A model generated the notes under the pieces. It was not told where the DNA came from and searched no databases. It worked only from the letters and a program-made list of their open reading frames with translations. DNA of 64,000 nucleotides, from assembly GCA_049323755.1 (NCBI GenBank), contig JBMOPE010000045.1:1-64000 (forward strand), written 5' to 3'. Made by a program: the position numbers and the translations under genes. Source of the stretch: BRHc4a sp049323755. GTDB taxonomy: Bacteria > Bacillota > Desulfotomaculia > Desulfotomaculales > Desulfocucumaceae. Positions 1-6,978 of the stretch are shown here, piece after piece; position 1 is the first letter of the stretch, and each line of letters begins with the position of its first letter.

Positions 1-52
1 ACAGTTTTTTCCGTTGCGCCCTTCTTTCTGGACTGATCTTCCTTTTGGCCAT
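1..52 (-). CDS. 5' end of a transposase (IS256-like), cut by window edge
   Basis: Only the first 17 codons are visible, reading MAKRKISPERRAQRKKL, from an ATG at 50-52 preceded by GGAGG. The basic start and the terminal sequence just upstream (TTTACACAAAATTTG at 102-116, running on to GGTCTC) resemble an IS256-type transposase reading inward from its end, but the family call rests on little sequence. The ribosome binding site lies inside a perfect 12-bp inverted repeat, described separately. The rest of the gene is outside the window. Confidence 0.45.
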   Translation of the reverse strand, partial: MAKRKISPERRAQRKKL

Positions 53-56
53 AAAT

Positions 57-126
57 AAACCTCCAAACTGATGCTCTTATCTTACATCATTTGTTTGGAG
101 GTTTACACAAAATTTGAAACGGTCTC
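57..126 (-). mobile_element. IS end with RBS-sequestering inverted repeat
   Basis: AAACCTCCAAAC (57-68) and GTTTGGAGGTTT (93-104) are perfect 12-bp inverted repeats with a 24-nt spacer. On the transposase strand the second arm carries the GGAGG ribosome binding site. A transcript entering from outside would therefore fold and hide it, while one starting inside the spacer would not. The outer end TTTACACAAA..ACGGTCTC (102-126) is the likely terminal repeat of the element. Confidence 0.45.
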
Positions 127-135
127 AATTTTATT

Positions 136-173
136 AAAAATGCCTGTCGGAACCACAACCGACAGGCATTTTT
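136..173. terminator. bidirectional intrinsic terminator
   Basis: AAAAATGCCTGTCGG (136-150) pairs perfectly with CCGACAGGCATTTTT (159-173) around an 8-nt loop. There are A and T tracts on the two sides, so it can act on either strand. It lies just outside the insertion-sequence end. Confidence 0.7.
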
Positions 174-414
174 ATTGGTATCTAGGATTGCTACTGATAC
201 ATTACGATAAAACCGCTCATTTATAAGCGAGCGGACATTTCTAATACGCAGGCACCCCATAGCCATAAATCTCTGAACTTACCACGATTTTATGGACACA
301 CAGAACGTAACAAGTGGGGAGTGTTTATCAAATAACAACCGGAGCATCACTGCCCCGGCATATCGATAACCCACGGACCTTTTATCACAGCGACCGGGTC
401 TATTAGTACAAGGT

Positions 415-603
415 CTATTTTTTGTTGCCTGTGTCATATGCCTGGAAATAAACCATTTTCATCGCTTCTTCATCAGGGAAGGCAGTCACCAGCACATTAT
501 TGAACATTGCTGAAAAATTTCTCACCCCCGTTGTTCCGGCCTTTTCCAGGGATACCAGGGGCAGTTCAACCTGAAGGTCGTTATACTGGGGGATGATGAC
601 CAA
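415..603 (-). CDS. small hypothetical ORF, possible remnant
   Basis: A 62-codon frame that begins with TTG and has no recognisable ribosome binding site. The predicted protein has ordinary composition (ends YFQAYDTGNKK) but matches no family I recognise. It stands alone between an insertion-sequence end and a short dispersed repeat, so it may be the tail of a decayed gene. Confidence 0.22.
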   Translation of the reverse strand: MVIIPQYNDLQVELPLVSLEKAGTTGVRNFSAMFNNVLVTAFPDEEAMKMVYFQAYDTGNKK

Positions 604-658
604 CTAATATGTCTAATGTCAAGGGTTGACCCCTAACCTTGCTAACCTTTTTGGCGAG

Positions 659-702
659 GTCAACTTTCAATAAGTTAAAAAAGTTAAGGGCCTGGCACCA
701 TT
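659..702. repeat. 44-bp dispersed repeat, copy 1
   Basis: GTCAACTTTCAATAAG..., continuing AAAAAAGTTAAGGGCCTGG and CACCATT, recurs at 2950-2993 with only two differences. It abuts the 3' end of the transglutaminase-like gene. Function unknown. Confidence 0.6.
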
Positions 703-1399
703 AACTTGTGCGGATTTTCTCTAATCGCCTATTGAGCCTTTTTGATAATATTTTTTCAAATAAGAACTGTTTGAAAGGTGTGGGAGTGTTGTTATACTTT
801 TCAAAAAATAGTTCTGGGGAATCATAAATTCCACAGTCATCAGTAATTGCAAGGCTTTGGCTATATGTGTCCTTGCCTACAAAGCAAAGGTTGTCAGCAC
901 ATTTGTCTCTTACTGCAATAGCGTAACCATAGTAGCCATCTTTACGCTTTTGTAGTTTGTTTTTAACGGCATTATAAAAGTTATCATCAGGAATTACACC
1001 TTCAAGTGCTATCCAATTGCCGTTATAGTACACCTCTACCCATGCATGGGTTATTTTTGAGGGAGCTAAAAGATAGGTTAAACCTACTAATGCACCTTTT
1101 TGCATAGTTTTATCAATCAGAAAACCATGTATCCTTGTCGGGATACCAACAACCCTTAGTAAAGCCATAAGTAAGATAGACTTTGTATTACACTGACCAT
1201 AGCCCTGCTCTAAAATTTCAGATGCTTTAAATTCGTCCTTTGAGTTATAGCCAAATACAATTTCGTTTCTTACAAAGGAGTAAATTTGTTTTATTTTTTC
1301 AAATTCGTCCTTTTCAGACCATTTTCTATCGTTAACAAGCTGTTGTATCTTTGGATGATTATAATCTAATAAATGCGTTTCCCTTAAATAGTTTTTCAC
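701..1399 (-). CDS. transglutaminase-like superfamily protein
   Basis: A 232-residue protein with a transglutaminase-type papain-like core. The nucleophile region is GYGQC-NTKSILLMALLR (Cys70), followed by GIPTRIHGF, and the second motif is ITHAWVEVYY (His118) leading into NWIALEG. In most relatives an Asp follows about 15 residues after the His; here Glu133 (ALEG) occupies that region. No signal peptide or membrane segment is seen, so a cytoplasmic peptidase or amide-hydrolysing role is likely but the substrate is unknown. It has no operon partner. A short dispersed repeat overlaps its stop. Confidence 0.7.
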   Translation of the reverse strand: MKNYLRETHLLDYNHPKIQQLVNDRKWSEKDEFEKIKQIYSFVRNEIVFGYNSKDEFKASEILEQGYGQCNTKSILLMALLRVVGIPTRIHGFLIDKTMQKGALVGLTYLLAPSKITHAWVEVYYNGNWIALEGVIPDDNFYNAVKNKLQKRKDGYYGYAIAVRDKCADNLCFVGKDTYSQSLAITDDCGIYDSPELFFEKYNNTPTPFKQFLFEKILSKRLNRRLEKIRTS

Positions 1400-1463
1400 A
1401 CTACCGCCTCCTCTTTTTATTTAAATTAATCTCTTGTGCTAGCTTTTGATTTACAAAAAATTT

Positions 1464-1705
1464 ATGAATGAAAAACTCCAAGACATGTTGCTAATCGTTG
1501 TAATATCAAAGATTCAATCCCGAGCGATAGTGAAATAATTACCATTAGTATTGTTGGTGAACTTCTCACTATTGACTGGGAAAATGCTTGGTCTTGCTTC
1601 TGCAAGAAGAATGTGCGAGATCTATTTTCTAAACTCTGTGATAGATCCAGATTCAACCGAACCAGTAGAAATCTTCATGCAATTATAGAGGAAATAAGAA
1701 AATAA
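1464..1705 (+). pseudogene. IS982-like transposase remnant (N-terminal part)
   Basis: An ATG at 1464 opens MNEKLQDMLLIVVI, typical of the start of IS982-type transposases. A shifted frame from 1520 then reads SDSEIITISIVGELLTIDWE and NVRDLFSKLCDRSRFNRTSRNLH, the conserved N-terminal domain of the same family, ending at TAA (1703-1705) after EEIRK. The frame change between the two parts and the missing DDE domain show a decayed, truncated copy. No inverted repeats were identified. Confidence 0.65.
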
Positions 1706-1829
1706 CTTCTTCTCTAACAGAGCTTGCAGAGCAGCCTTACCGGATAATTGACAGTATTCCTATACCGGGTTTGTAAGTTCGGAAGAGCTGTTTCAGGGAT
1801 ATTATGGTTATTTAAAAATTATAAACCTT

Positions 1830-2588
1830 TTAGTATGTGGTTACTTTCAAAAAAACGCTATCTTTATTCAAATCTCTTGCAGATATACCCAAAGTCTTTT
1901 TACATACCGCAGCAAAGTGGGATGAACTGCCAAAGCCAGCCATAATTGCAGCCTCAGTTATGCTTTTGCCAGAAAATATATCGAGCATCGCTTTCTGCAA
2001 TTTATGTAATAATATATAAGAACTTAAGCGCATTCCTGTTTCCTTTTTAAACAAATGAGACAATCTGCTTTGCGATAAAAACATGCTTTTTGCCATTTCT
2101 TTAAGGCTATGCTCCGTATTGGCGCAGTTTTTAATTTGAGAAAGTAGGTTTATAACTCTTCCGTCCATAGCGATGTTGACATCTATGCCTATCTGCAATA
2201 CATGGAACAGTTGTGTATAAAAATTAAGGTAATTCTCTTTATCCAAAATCGGGTTATAATGCTGCAACAAGCACCGGATTAAGTTTATTGACTCATCATC
2301 TATAACATAGCACGGCTGTCCTCTTAAATACTGCTTATTCAGTTGTTTTCCTATAATAGAAGTGTTGTCAATTAAAAAGAAAATTTGCTTATCATGATTA
2401 CTATAAAAAGTATGATTTATATTTGAATTTATAATGATACCCTTGCAGGCAAACTGCTTTTTATCAATCGATATATTAAACTCATTGCGAAATGAAATGG
2501 ACATTTGAAGCATTAAATGGCTGTGATTATCTGCATCAATTTTATCTGTAACTGCAGCAATATGGTCATTACCAGCATAAATATACAT
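1830..2588 (-). CDS. AraC-family transcriptional regulator
   Basis: A 252-residue protein. The N-terminal half is a cupin-like sensor (NHSH around residues 21-24). The C-terminal AraC/XylS DNA-binding domain lies at about 155-242, with helix-turn-helix one in LKEMAKSMFLSQSRLSHLFK and helix two in ITEAAIMAGFGSSSHFAAVC. The start is supported by AAGGAG nine bases upstream. Its target is not evident: flanking genes are an IS remnant and a long intergenic stretch, so it may control a promoter in 2590-2900. Confidence 0.85.
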   Translation of the reverse strand: MYIYAGNDHIAAVTDKIDADNHSHLMLQMSISFRNEFNISIDKKQFACKGIIINSNINHTFYSNHDKQIFFLIDNTSIIGKQLNKQYLRGQPCYVIDDESINLIRCLLQHYNPILDKENYLNFYTQLFHVLQIGIDVNIAMDGRVINLLSQIKNCANTEHSLKEMAKSMFLSQSRLSHLFKKETGMRLSSYILLHKLQKAMLDIFSGKSITEAAIMAGFGSSSHFAAVCKKTLGISARDLNKDSVFLKVTTY

Positions 2589-2899
2589 AGTCGCAAACTC
2601 CTTTGTCTATAAGCCCAGTATAAATAATTGTTACTTCGCATTATCAAACGAATGCGCTATTTATGTAAGTGTAATATTTTATAATATCACCGTCAATAAA
2701 AAGTACATTCACATTGCAAAGCACTAGGACATCTTCGACCATAAAAGAAGTTGAAATATCTTTTCCTTGAAGTGCATTATCAGTACTGGTATTAATTAAT
2801 GGCCATTAATCTTTCGAGTCAGTAATATCTTGAGTACCGGGTACCGCTTAGCAAACCCCTGACCCCGGAGAATGTCAAAAAGTTAATACGAATTAAAAA

Positions 2900-2930
2900 A
2901 GAAGGCTGAAAAATTGCCTTCTTTTCTTTC
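2900..2930 (+). terminator. intrinsic terminator-like hairpin
   Basis: AGAAGGC and GCCTTCT pair around a 9-nt loop and are followed by TTTCTTTC. An A-tract precedes the stem, so it could work in both directions. No obvious gene ends here on the plus strand. Confidence 0.5.
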
Positions 2931-2949
2931 TTGATGCGGTTTTTTGGCA

Positions 2950-2993
2950 GTCAACTTTCAATAAGTTAAAAAAGTTAAGAGCCTGGTACCATT
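2950..2993. repeat. 44-bp dispersed repeat, copy 2
   Basis: Matches 659-702 in 42 of 44 positions. It lies directly after a terminator hairpin in a gene-free stretch. Confidence 0.6.
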
Positions 2994-3178
2994 TGTCCCT
3001 AACAGGAAAGAGCCAATTTTATTATTTGCTAATTTCCCAATGAAATTCGATTATTGGGTTATGGATATCTTTGTGCCTTGACATGACCCTTCCATATCAG
3101 GTTCCCGGTACAGAAAGACTCCTATCGATAAGCCTCGGTCAAGCTGTACCGGGTACCTGATGACCTTCCAGCCGGCGT

Positions 3179-3880
3179 CTACTTCCCGAGGAAATTGTCA
3201 CATGTAAATACTTCCTTGCGGCCTTTTTCAGTTATATAATACCTTAATTCAGATTCTCTCACTATTTGCGCAACTAATCCCTTTGCTATCAATTCATTCA
3301 ATTTTTCATTAATTCTTTCTTTGGTTACTTTTGTACATTTGCTTATTCCGCTCAGACTTCTATATATATAACGTCCATATACCAATGCTTTCATAATTTT
3401 TATTTCATCTGTATCATCTTCACCAACATTAATTTGCTCATCTGTTATTTTTTCTTCCGATTCTTCCTGCTCAGTTTCTTTTGCCAGTATGGGATCAATA
3501 TTCTTTTTCATTACCTGTACTGATTTTTCAGCTTTTTTTGCAGCTTCACTTGCCTCTTCAGCTTGCTTCAAAACACGCTCTGTCATTGAGTTAATAAAAG
3601 TCTTCGATGTAATTGCCGCAATAAGACAAAAACCGGCAAACACTAATGTTTTATTATAATTATCATTTGTTTCCGGCAAAAGGTTACTAGAAATCATATT
3701 CAAAAATAACGGCACAAGGAATGAGGCTCCTATTCCTATAATGACTGACTTAATAATTTCCTCTCTTGTATTCTCTTCATATTTTTTTTTCGGGGAATTA
3801 TTAATATAATAGTTTATTATCCCACCTAAAACACCCATTCCAATCATGGTAATTATTAATACTCCAAAATGAATATCCAT
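3179..3880 (-). CDS. YEATS-associated-helix-type membrane protein with C-terminal winged helix
   Basis: A 233-residue protein. The N-terminus has three hydrophobic segments (about 5-25, 46-65, 78-96) with the motif GVLGGIINYYIN after the first, which resembles proteins named for YEATS-associated helices. A charged coiled-coil stretch (100-150) follows, then a soluble domain (160-230, IMKALVYGRYIYRSLSGISK...) that looks like a winged helix. GGGAGG five bases upstream supports the ATG. Role unknown; relatives often sit in accessory or conflict-related loci, consistent with the adjacent toxin-antitoxin genes. The family name is from memory and should be checked. Confidence 0.6.
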   Translation of the reverse strand: MDIHFGVLIITMIGMGVLGGIINYYINNSPKKKYEENTREEIIKSVIIGIGASFLVPLFLNMISSNLLPETNDNYNKTLVFAGFCLIAAITSKTFINSMTERVLKQAEEASEAAKKAEKSVQVMKKNIDPILAKETEQEESEEKITDEQINVGEDDTDEIKIMKALVYGRYIYRSLSGISKCTKVTKERINEKLNELIAKGLVAQIVRESELRYYITEKGRKEVFTCDNFLGK

Positions 3881-4177
3881 AATAGCCTCCCTTCAGGGAT
3901 AAGGCAAACATATTAGTCTTCCCTTCTTCTATCTTATTCTCTTATAAGGCTGCTTTTTGCATTCCTTATTCTTCTACAATTGACTTTAAATACCTATACA
4001 CCTTCCCTCTTCCTGCGTCTATAAAAAAACACCCCTGATAGTTTTACCAGAAGGTGTCTCTTATCTGAATAACTTAGTATCTCAGGTTCCCGGTACCGGA
4101 AGACCCCATTTTTAACATGAAAACAAATAGTAAACAATGTTTGATGTTTAATTTTTCCGGGGTTTTTTTTACTTGCG
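3881..4177. other. intergenic stretch with repeat AGGTTCCCGGTACC
   Basis: No gene supported. It carries a 24-bp segment at 4084-4107 (AGGTTCCCGGTACCGG followed by AAGACCCC) that recurs exactly at 5891-5914 and partly at 3099-3120. Just downstream, inside the toxin's 3' end, is the inverted form CACCCGGTACC. Confidence 0.55.
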
Positions 4178-4528
4178 CTACCGGGAGGCACCCGGTACCA
4201 GACCTTCCTGTGAATCAAATAATTCACGAAGGTAATCCCGGCGACCATGCAATATACGGTAAATGATAACTGCATTTCCTGTTATCCTGTAAAAAACGAG
4301 ATACGGCTGCACAACAATAAAGCGGTATCCACGCTGAATAATCGTATATTCCTCATCTGATAACACTGAACCCATGTTGGGAAAATCTGCCAGGTTTGTT
4401 ATTCCTCCGTTTATCTTTTCCAGCATCATTTCTGCGGTGGCAATATTATCCTGTGATATGTATGAGAAAATCTCATCCATATCATCAACTGCTGCTGGAG
4501 AATACTTGAGTTTATGCTTTCGCGGCAT
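4178..4528 (-). CDS. RelE/ParE-type toxin
   Basis: A 116-residue protein of the RelE/ParE fold. It opens LKYSPAAVDDMDEIFSYIS, then has SDEEYTIIQRGYRFIVVQPYLVFYRI and ends its core with IIYRILHGRRDYLRELF, all usual for this superfamily. Members act as ribosome-dependent mRNA interferases or gyrase poisons; which one applies is not clear. It follows the antitoxin gene with a 17-nt overlap, the standard coupled arrangement. The last ten or so residues derive from a repeat sequence and look added. Confidence 0.8.
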   Translation of the reverse strand: MPRKHKLKYSPAAVDDMDEIFSYISQDNIATAEMMLEKINGGITNLADFPNMGSVLSDEEYTIIQRGYRFIVVQPYLVFYRITGNAVIIYRILHGRRDYLRELFDSQEGLVPGASR

Positions 4529-4784
4529 TGATCTTTCCCCGAATCCTAGCTATGACTTCATCATGTTCAAGCAGTTGCGCACCTTCAGCTATCTGCTTTT
4601 CTGCAACCAGCAACTTGGATTGCAATTTAATACGGGCCTCCATCCGTCGAAACGCCTCGTAACTCATCACAACCAGGTCGGCCTCACCATTACGGGTAAG
4701 CACTATCGGTTCATCAAGCTCGTGGCAGAGTTTTGAAAAGCCATTATAATCCTGTCGGATTGTTGTGGAAGGCTTGATATTCAT
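4512..4784 (-). CDS. Phd/YefM-type antitoxin
   Basis: From the ATG at 4784 (AAGGAG ten bases upstream) this is a 90-residue protein MNIKPSTTIRQDYNGFSKLC..., with the Phd/YefM hallmark EPIVLTRNGEADLVVMSYEAF. The N-terminal part binds operator DNA and the C-terminal helix wraps the toxin. An in-frame ATG 16 codons upstream has no ribosome binding site and is less likely. Its 3' end overlaps the RelE-type toxin. The pair probably autoregulates its promoter in 4785-4900. Confidence 0.8.
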   Translation of the reverse strand: MNIKPSTTIRQDYNGFSKLCHELDEPIVLTRNGEADLVVMSYEAFRRMEARIKLQSKLLVAEKQIAEGAQLLEHDEVIARIRGKINAAKA

Positions 4785-5042
4785 TTTACGCAACTCCTTT
4801 CTCATATCATTATTCTGACTATAATCTATCATTTTTATACTATCCAGGCAAGTGATAATATTGAGGTGCCGGTTACCTGACCCTATTAACTCTATTAACT
4901 CCCTTGGGGGATTTACTTATTAAATTCGAAACTTCGCTAACTGGCACCGGTCTTAAAAGCTGAAAAAAATAGCCGTAAAGACTTCCAAAGAATTGTAAGC
5001 CCTCGGCAAATATATAGAGGCGGTACATGTTTTTTTAACAAA

Positions 5043-5360
5043 CTACTTGATGACCGTATTCTTAAACATGCCCATAAAGGCAATGCCATCAGCAAAACCC
5101 TGGATGTAGGCGCTGTCAGCATCAAAGGAGGACAGGGCCTCGGTAACAAAGTCAAACTCCGCCAGGAGATCCCTGTCCCCCTCCCCCAGCCTGCCGCAGA
5201 TTTCCGTGTATATTTGGGAGTGTTTATCAGTAAAAGACTGGTACTCCTCCACACTGCAGCTGGGCATAGCCCTCCCCGCCGCTGCCACCCGTTCGGTTAC
5301 AAAATTTGCAAATTCCTGTTCGAAGGTTGGGCAGGACAGGGCACCCTTCTCATTCTCCAT
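5043..5360 (-). CDS. small helical protein of unknown function
   Basis: From the ATG at 5360 (GGAGG seven bases upstream) this is a 105-residue acidic, helical protein (ALSCPTFEQEFANFVTERVA...; ...SSFDADSAYIQGFADGIAFMGMF). I do not recognise the family. It is transcribed away from the C-protein gene at 5501, and one of the two bipartite C-box operators (5415-5439) lies in its upstream region. It is therefore a candidate target of that regulator. No nuclease or methylase motif is present. Confidence 0.55.
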   Translation of the reverse strand: MENEKGALSCPTFEQEFANFVTERVAAAGRAMPSCSVEEYQSFTDKHSQIYTEICGRLGEGDRDLLAEFDFVTEALSSFDADSAYIQGFADGIAFMGMFKNTVIK

Positions 5361-5414
5361 CAAAAATCCTCCGCTTTATTACTACAATAAAACGATAAAT
5401 TCCCTGCATATGAC

Positions 5415-5496
5415 GACTATAGTCATCGTAATCATAGCATAATAAAAAGGAAAATGTAAACAATTATTTCCGACCATAGTCCGTAGACAAATAGTC
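5415..5496. promoter_or_regulatory. two bipartite C-box operators
   Basis: GACCATAGTC (5472-5481) and GACAAATAGTC (5486-5496) place their ATAGTC cores 15 bp apart with CGTA between them. This is the layout of operators bound by restriction-modification controller proteins (the Esp1396I operator has GACTTATAGTC, CGTG, TGATTATAGTC). A second unit, GACTATAGTC (5415-5424) plus AATCATAGCA (5430-5439), has the same 15-bp spacing. They lie between the divergent genes at 5043-5360 and 5501-5770. Confidence 0.75.
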
Positions 5497-5500
5497 ACAT

Positions 5501-5770
5501 TTGCTTGACAATTTTTGGTTAGAAGGGAGGGGAGCCATCCTGAAAATTGAAGAGGCTTTCGGAATAGTTTTGAGGGAACATAGAAAAAGAGCATCACTAT
5601 CTCAAGAAGAATTGGCACTTGACTGCGGATTGGACAGAACCTTTATAAGCCTTCTTGAACGTGGACAAAGGCGACCCACCCTGAACACTATTTTTGCAAT
5701 ATCTAAAAGCTTAAATATACGCCCAAGTCAAATTATCCAAGATGTAGAACGTATTTTAAACGAAAAATAG
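5501..5770 (+). CDS. orphan controller (C) protein, XRE-type HTH
   Basis: A short HTH regulator: FGIVLREHRKRASLSQEEL, then LDCGLDRTFISLLERGQRRP, then LNTIFAISKSLNIRPSQIIQ. The DRTFISLLERG recognition region is close to the DRTYISGIERN of restriction-modification C proteins. The frame opens at TTG 5501, but GGGAGGGG at 5525-5532 points to translation from about 5540 (CTG), giving ~76 residues, the usual C-protein size. C-box operators lie immediately upstream. No methylase or endonuclease gene is nearby, so it is orphaned or recruited to another task. Confidence 0.78.
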   Translation: MLDNFWLEGRGAILKIEEAFGIVLREHRKRASLSQEELALDCGLDRTFISLLERGQRRPTLNTIFAISKSLNIRPSQIIQDVERILNEK

Positions 5771-5820
5771 GCCTGTACGAGAGTATGACTTATCTACACC
5801 TTTTGCGTGGGCTTGCAAAG

Positions 5821-5863
5821 ACACCTCCTGTCTTAGTTTATCAGGAGGTTATCACCTAGGTGT
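5821..5863. other. hairpin after C-protein gene
   Basis: ACCTCCTG (5823-5830) pairs with CAGGAGGT (5842-5849), and the flanking ACACCT / AGGTGT offers an alternative pairing. No T-tract follows, so termination is uncertain. Confidence 0.35.
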
Positions 5864-5890
5864 CGCCAATTTACAATAAGTTAGTTTGTT

Positions 5891-5914
5891 AGGTTCCCGG
5901 TACCGGAAGACCCC
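5891..5914. repeat. 24-bp repeat, second exact copy
   Basis: Identical to 4084-4107 (AGGTTCCCGGTACCGG then AAGACCCC), with a degenerate third copy at 3099-3120. All three lie between accessory genes in the first 6 kb. Confidence 0.6.
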
Positions 5915-5972
5915 CTATGTTAAGCCGATAGCAGTCACCTGTCATGTTGAACAGTTCGCACTAATAAACTTT

Positions 5973-6404
5973 TTAATTATTGTTTCTGGGAACTATAGAT
6001 ACTCTTGCCTTAACTTCACCATAGCCTAAACAATGAACTCCTACATCCGGACATCTTATATACTGCATAAAGTGAAAACTACCAGGATCTAACTCTTCAC
6101 TCAGTCGTTCGTTAATTAAAGCAACAGGAATAATCATCTGAGAAACAAGGTAAACGCACAAACGCTTTGGATTAAGTTTGGAAATCAGATTACCATCTAC
6201 ATCAAGAATAAACTTATCTCCCGCTTTATAGCCCGTGTTGCAGTGTTTAGAACTTACGATTTCTACTTGGATGGTATAGGTTTGTGAGGCTTTATGTAGA
6301 GCTTTTATATGCCTAATCCTTTGGCCACCTTCTTCCAGCTTTTTCATTTCTTCTTCATTGTAGCCTACCCGTTGACCGTATCTTTTAATTACATCAGAAG
6401 ACAT
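5973..6404 (-). CDS. TIGR04076-like small protein
   Basis: From the ATG at 6404 (GGAGGAG about seven bases upstream) this is 143 residues. The core YTIQVEIVSSKHCNTGYKAGDKF, then FILDVDGNL and a C-terminal YIRCPDVGVHCLGYGEVKARV, resembles the small TIGR04076 family, whose function is unknown. The longer frame to 6524 adds a hydrophobic stretch with no ribosome binding site and is less likely. The paired cysteines (SSKHC, RCPD, VHC) could bind metal. No operon partner. Confidence 0.55.
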   Translation of the reverse strand: MSSDVIKRYGQRVGYNEEEMKKLEEGGQRIRHIKALHKASQTYTIQVEIVSSKHCNTGYKAGDKFILDVDGNLISKLNPKRLCVYLVSQMIIPVALINERLSEELDPGSFHFMQYIRCPDVGVHCLGYGEVKARVSIVPRNNN

Positions 6405-6517
6405 GTTGGTACTCTCCTCCTTTTTCATTTTAATTAAATATATTCCCAAAAGTGGAATGTATATATAAAGGAAATTTAATAGCCCTTGTGGAAGATTTGA
6501 AGATTTAAAACAACAGT

Positions 6518-6573
6518 AAAACAACAGGGTCAGGCTTTCAGTTATAAAACAACAGGGTCAGGCTTTCAGTTAT
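6518..6573. repeat. 28-bp direct tandem repeat, two perfect copies
   Basis: Units 6518-6545 and 6546-6573 are identical (AAAACAACAGGGTCAGG then CTTTCAGTTAT). The inner part GGGTCAGGCTTTCAGTTATG recurs once more at 7871-7890. Confidence 0.8.
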
Positions 6574-6667
6574 GCATCTATCCTTGTAATCGCTCTTTTA
6601 GTATTTATCGACCGTTCCAGAGTCGGAATCCAGAATGGTATAAAGTATTGCCTATTGTATCTGTAAA

Positions 6668-6876
6668 GGAGAAGCCCCTAATCGAGCGATGTACCGGAGG
6701 CAGTTATTGGCTCTTGACGAAGAAGACTACTGACAGCCGAGCCTGCAACAGGACGTTGGAGGCAGCCCGAACCGGCGCATGGACGCGCCGTTGAGGGCGG
6801 TCGGCTGTCAGTTGGCGACAAGCCAATAGAGCCAGTTACTGCCGGAGGATCCTATCGTGAGTGCGGGGGTTTATCC
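6668..6876 (+). ncRNA. structured RNA, copy A (complete)
   Basis: Nested helices can be traced. Outer GGAGAAGCCCC (6668-6678) pairs with GGGGGTTTATCC (6865-6876) with two mismatches. Next are GGCAGT (6699-6704)/ACTGCC (6838-6843), TGGCTCT (6708-6714)/AGAGCCA (6828-6834), and a perfect 11-bp CTGACAGCCGA (6730-6740)/TCGGCTGTCAG (6801-6811). Two apical hairpins follow: CAAC-AGGAC-GTTG (6746-6758) and CGGCGC-ATGGAC-GCGCCG (6773-6790). Copy C at 22509-22713 has the same fold with different helix sequences and G-U pairs that fit only the plus strand. Family not identified. Confidence 0.75.
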
Positions 6877-6929
6877 GATACACCCCAGAGCTATAATGTT
6901 ATTTGTAACCAGCTATGGTATAAAAAAGC

Positions 6930-6959
6930 CACCCGTCCAGACTTAACCCGAAACGGGTG
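6930..6959 (-). terminator. terminator of mntA-hepT, shared with RNA copy A
   Basis: CACCCGT (6930-6936) pairs with ACGGGTG (6953-6959). On the minus strand the stem is followed by GGCTTTTTTATA, so it ends the mntA-hepT transcript. The plus-strand side is followed by TTTATTAT, so it may also stop the structured RNA. Confidence 0.65.
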
Positions 6960-6978
6960 TTTATTATAAAATTACGTT

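Larger units (their letters stand above)
2589..3178. other. intergenic stretch with palindromes and short repeats
   Basis: No gene is seen. It contains a 16-bp perfect palindrome ATTAATGGCCATTAAT (2795-2810), GTACCGGGTAC, a terminator-like hairpin (2900-2922), the second copy of the 44-bp repeat (2950-2993), and a pair of inverted segments AGGTTCCCGGTAC (3099-3111) and GTACCGGGTACCTGA (3149-3163). Confidence 0.6.

Noticed and set aside
1748..2019. Short plus-strand frames opposite the AraC gene
   Set aside because: They are antisense to a well-supported AraC domain and have no ribosome binding site.
3994..4275. 93-codon minus-strand frame overlapping the RelE toxin
   Set aside because: It is a different frame over the toxin 3' end and repeat DNA, with no ribosome binding site. 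The RelE frame has clear family motifs.
4937..5254. 105-codon minus-strand frame overlapping 5043-5360
   Set aside because: Composition (WRSTSLLL, LLPRPCPP) is that of a shifted frame. The 5043-5360 frame has a good ribosome binding site and normal composition.
6668..6876. Structured RNA as a group I/II intron, RNase P, 6S or tmRNA
   Set aside because: It is too short, has no catalytic core signatures, domain V, tRNA-like ends or long single hairpin, and does not interrupt a gene. An IscB/IsrB guide RNA also seems unlikely because no such ORF is adjacent and the homology runs on to a terminator, but this needs a model search.
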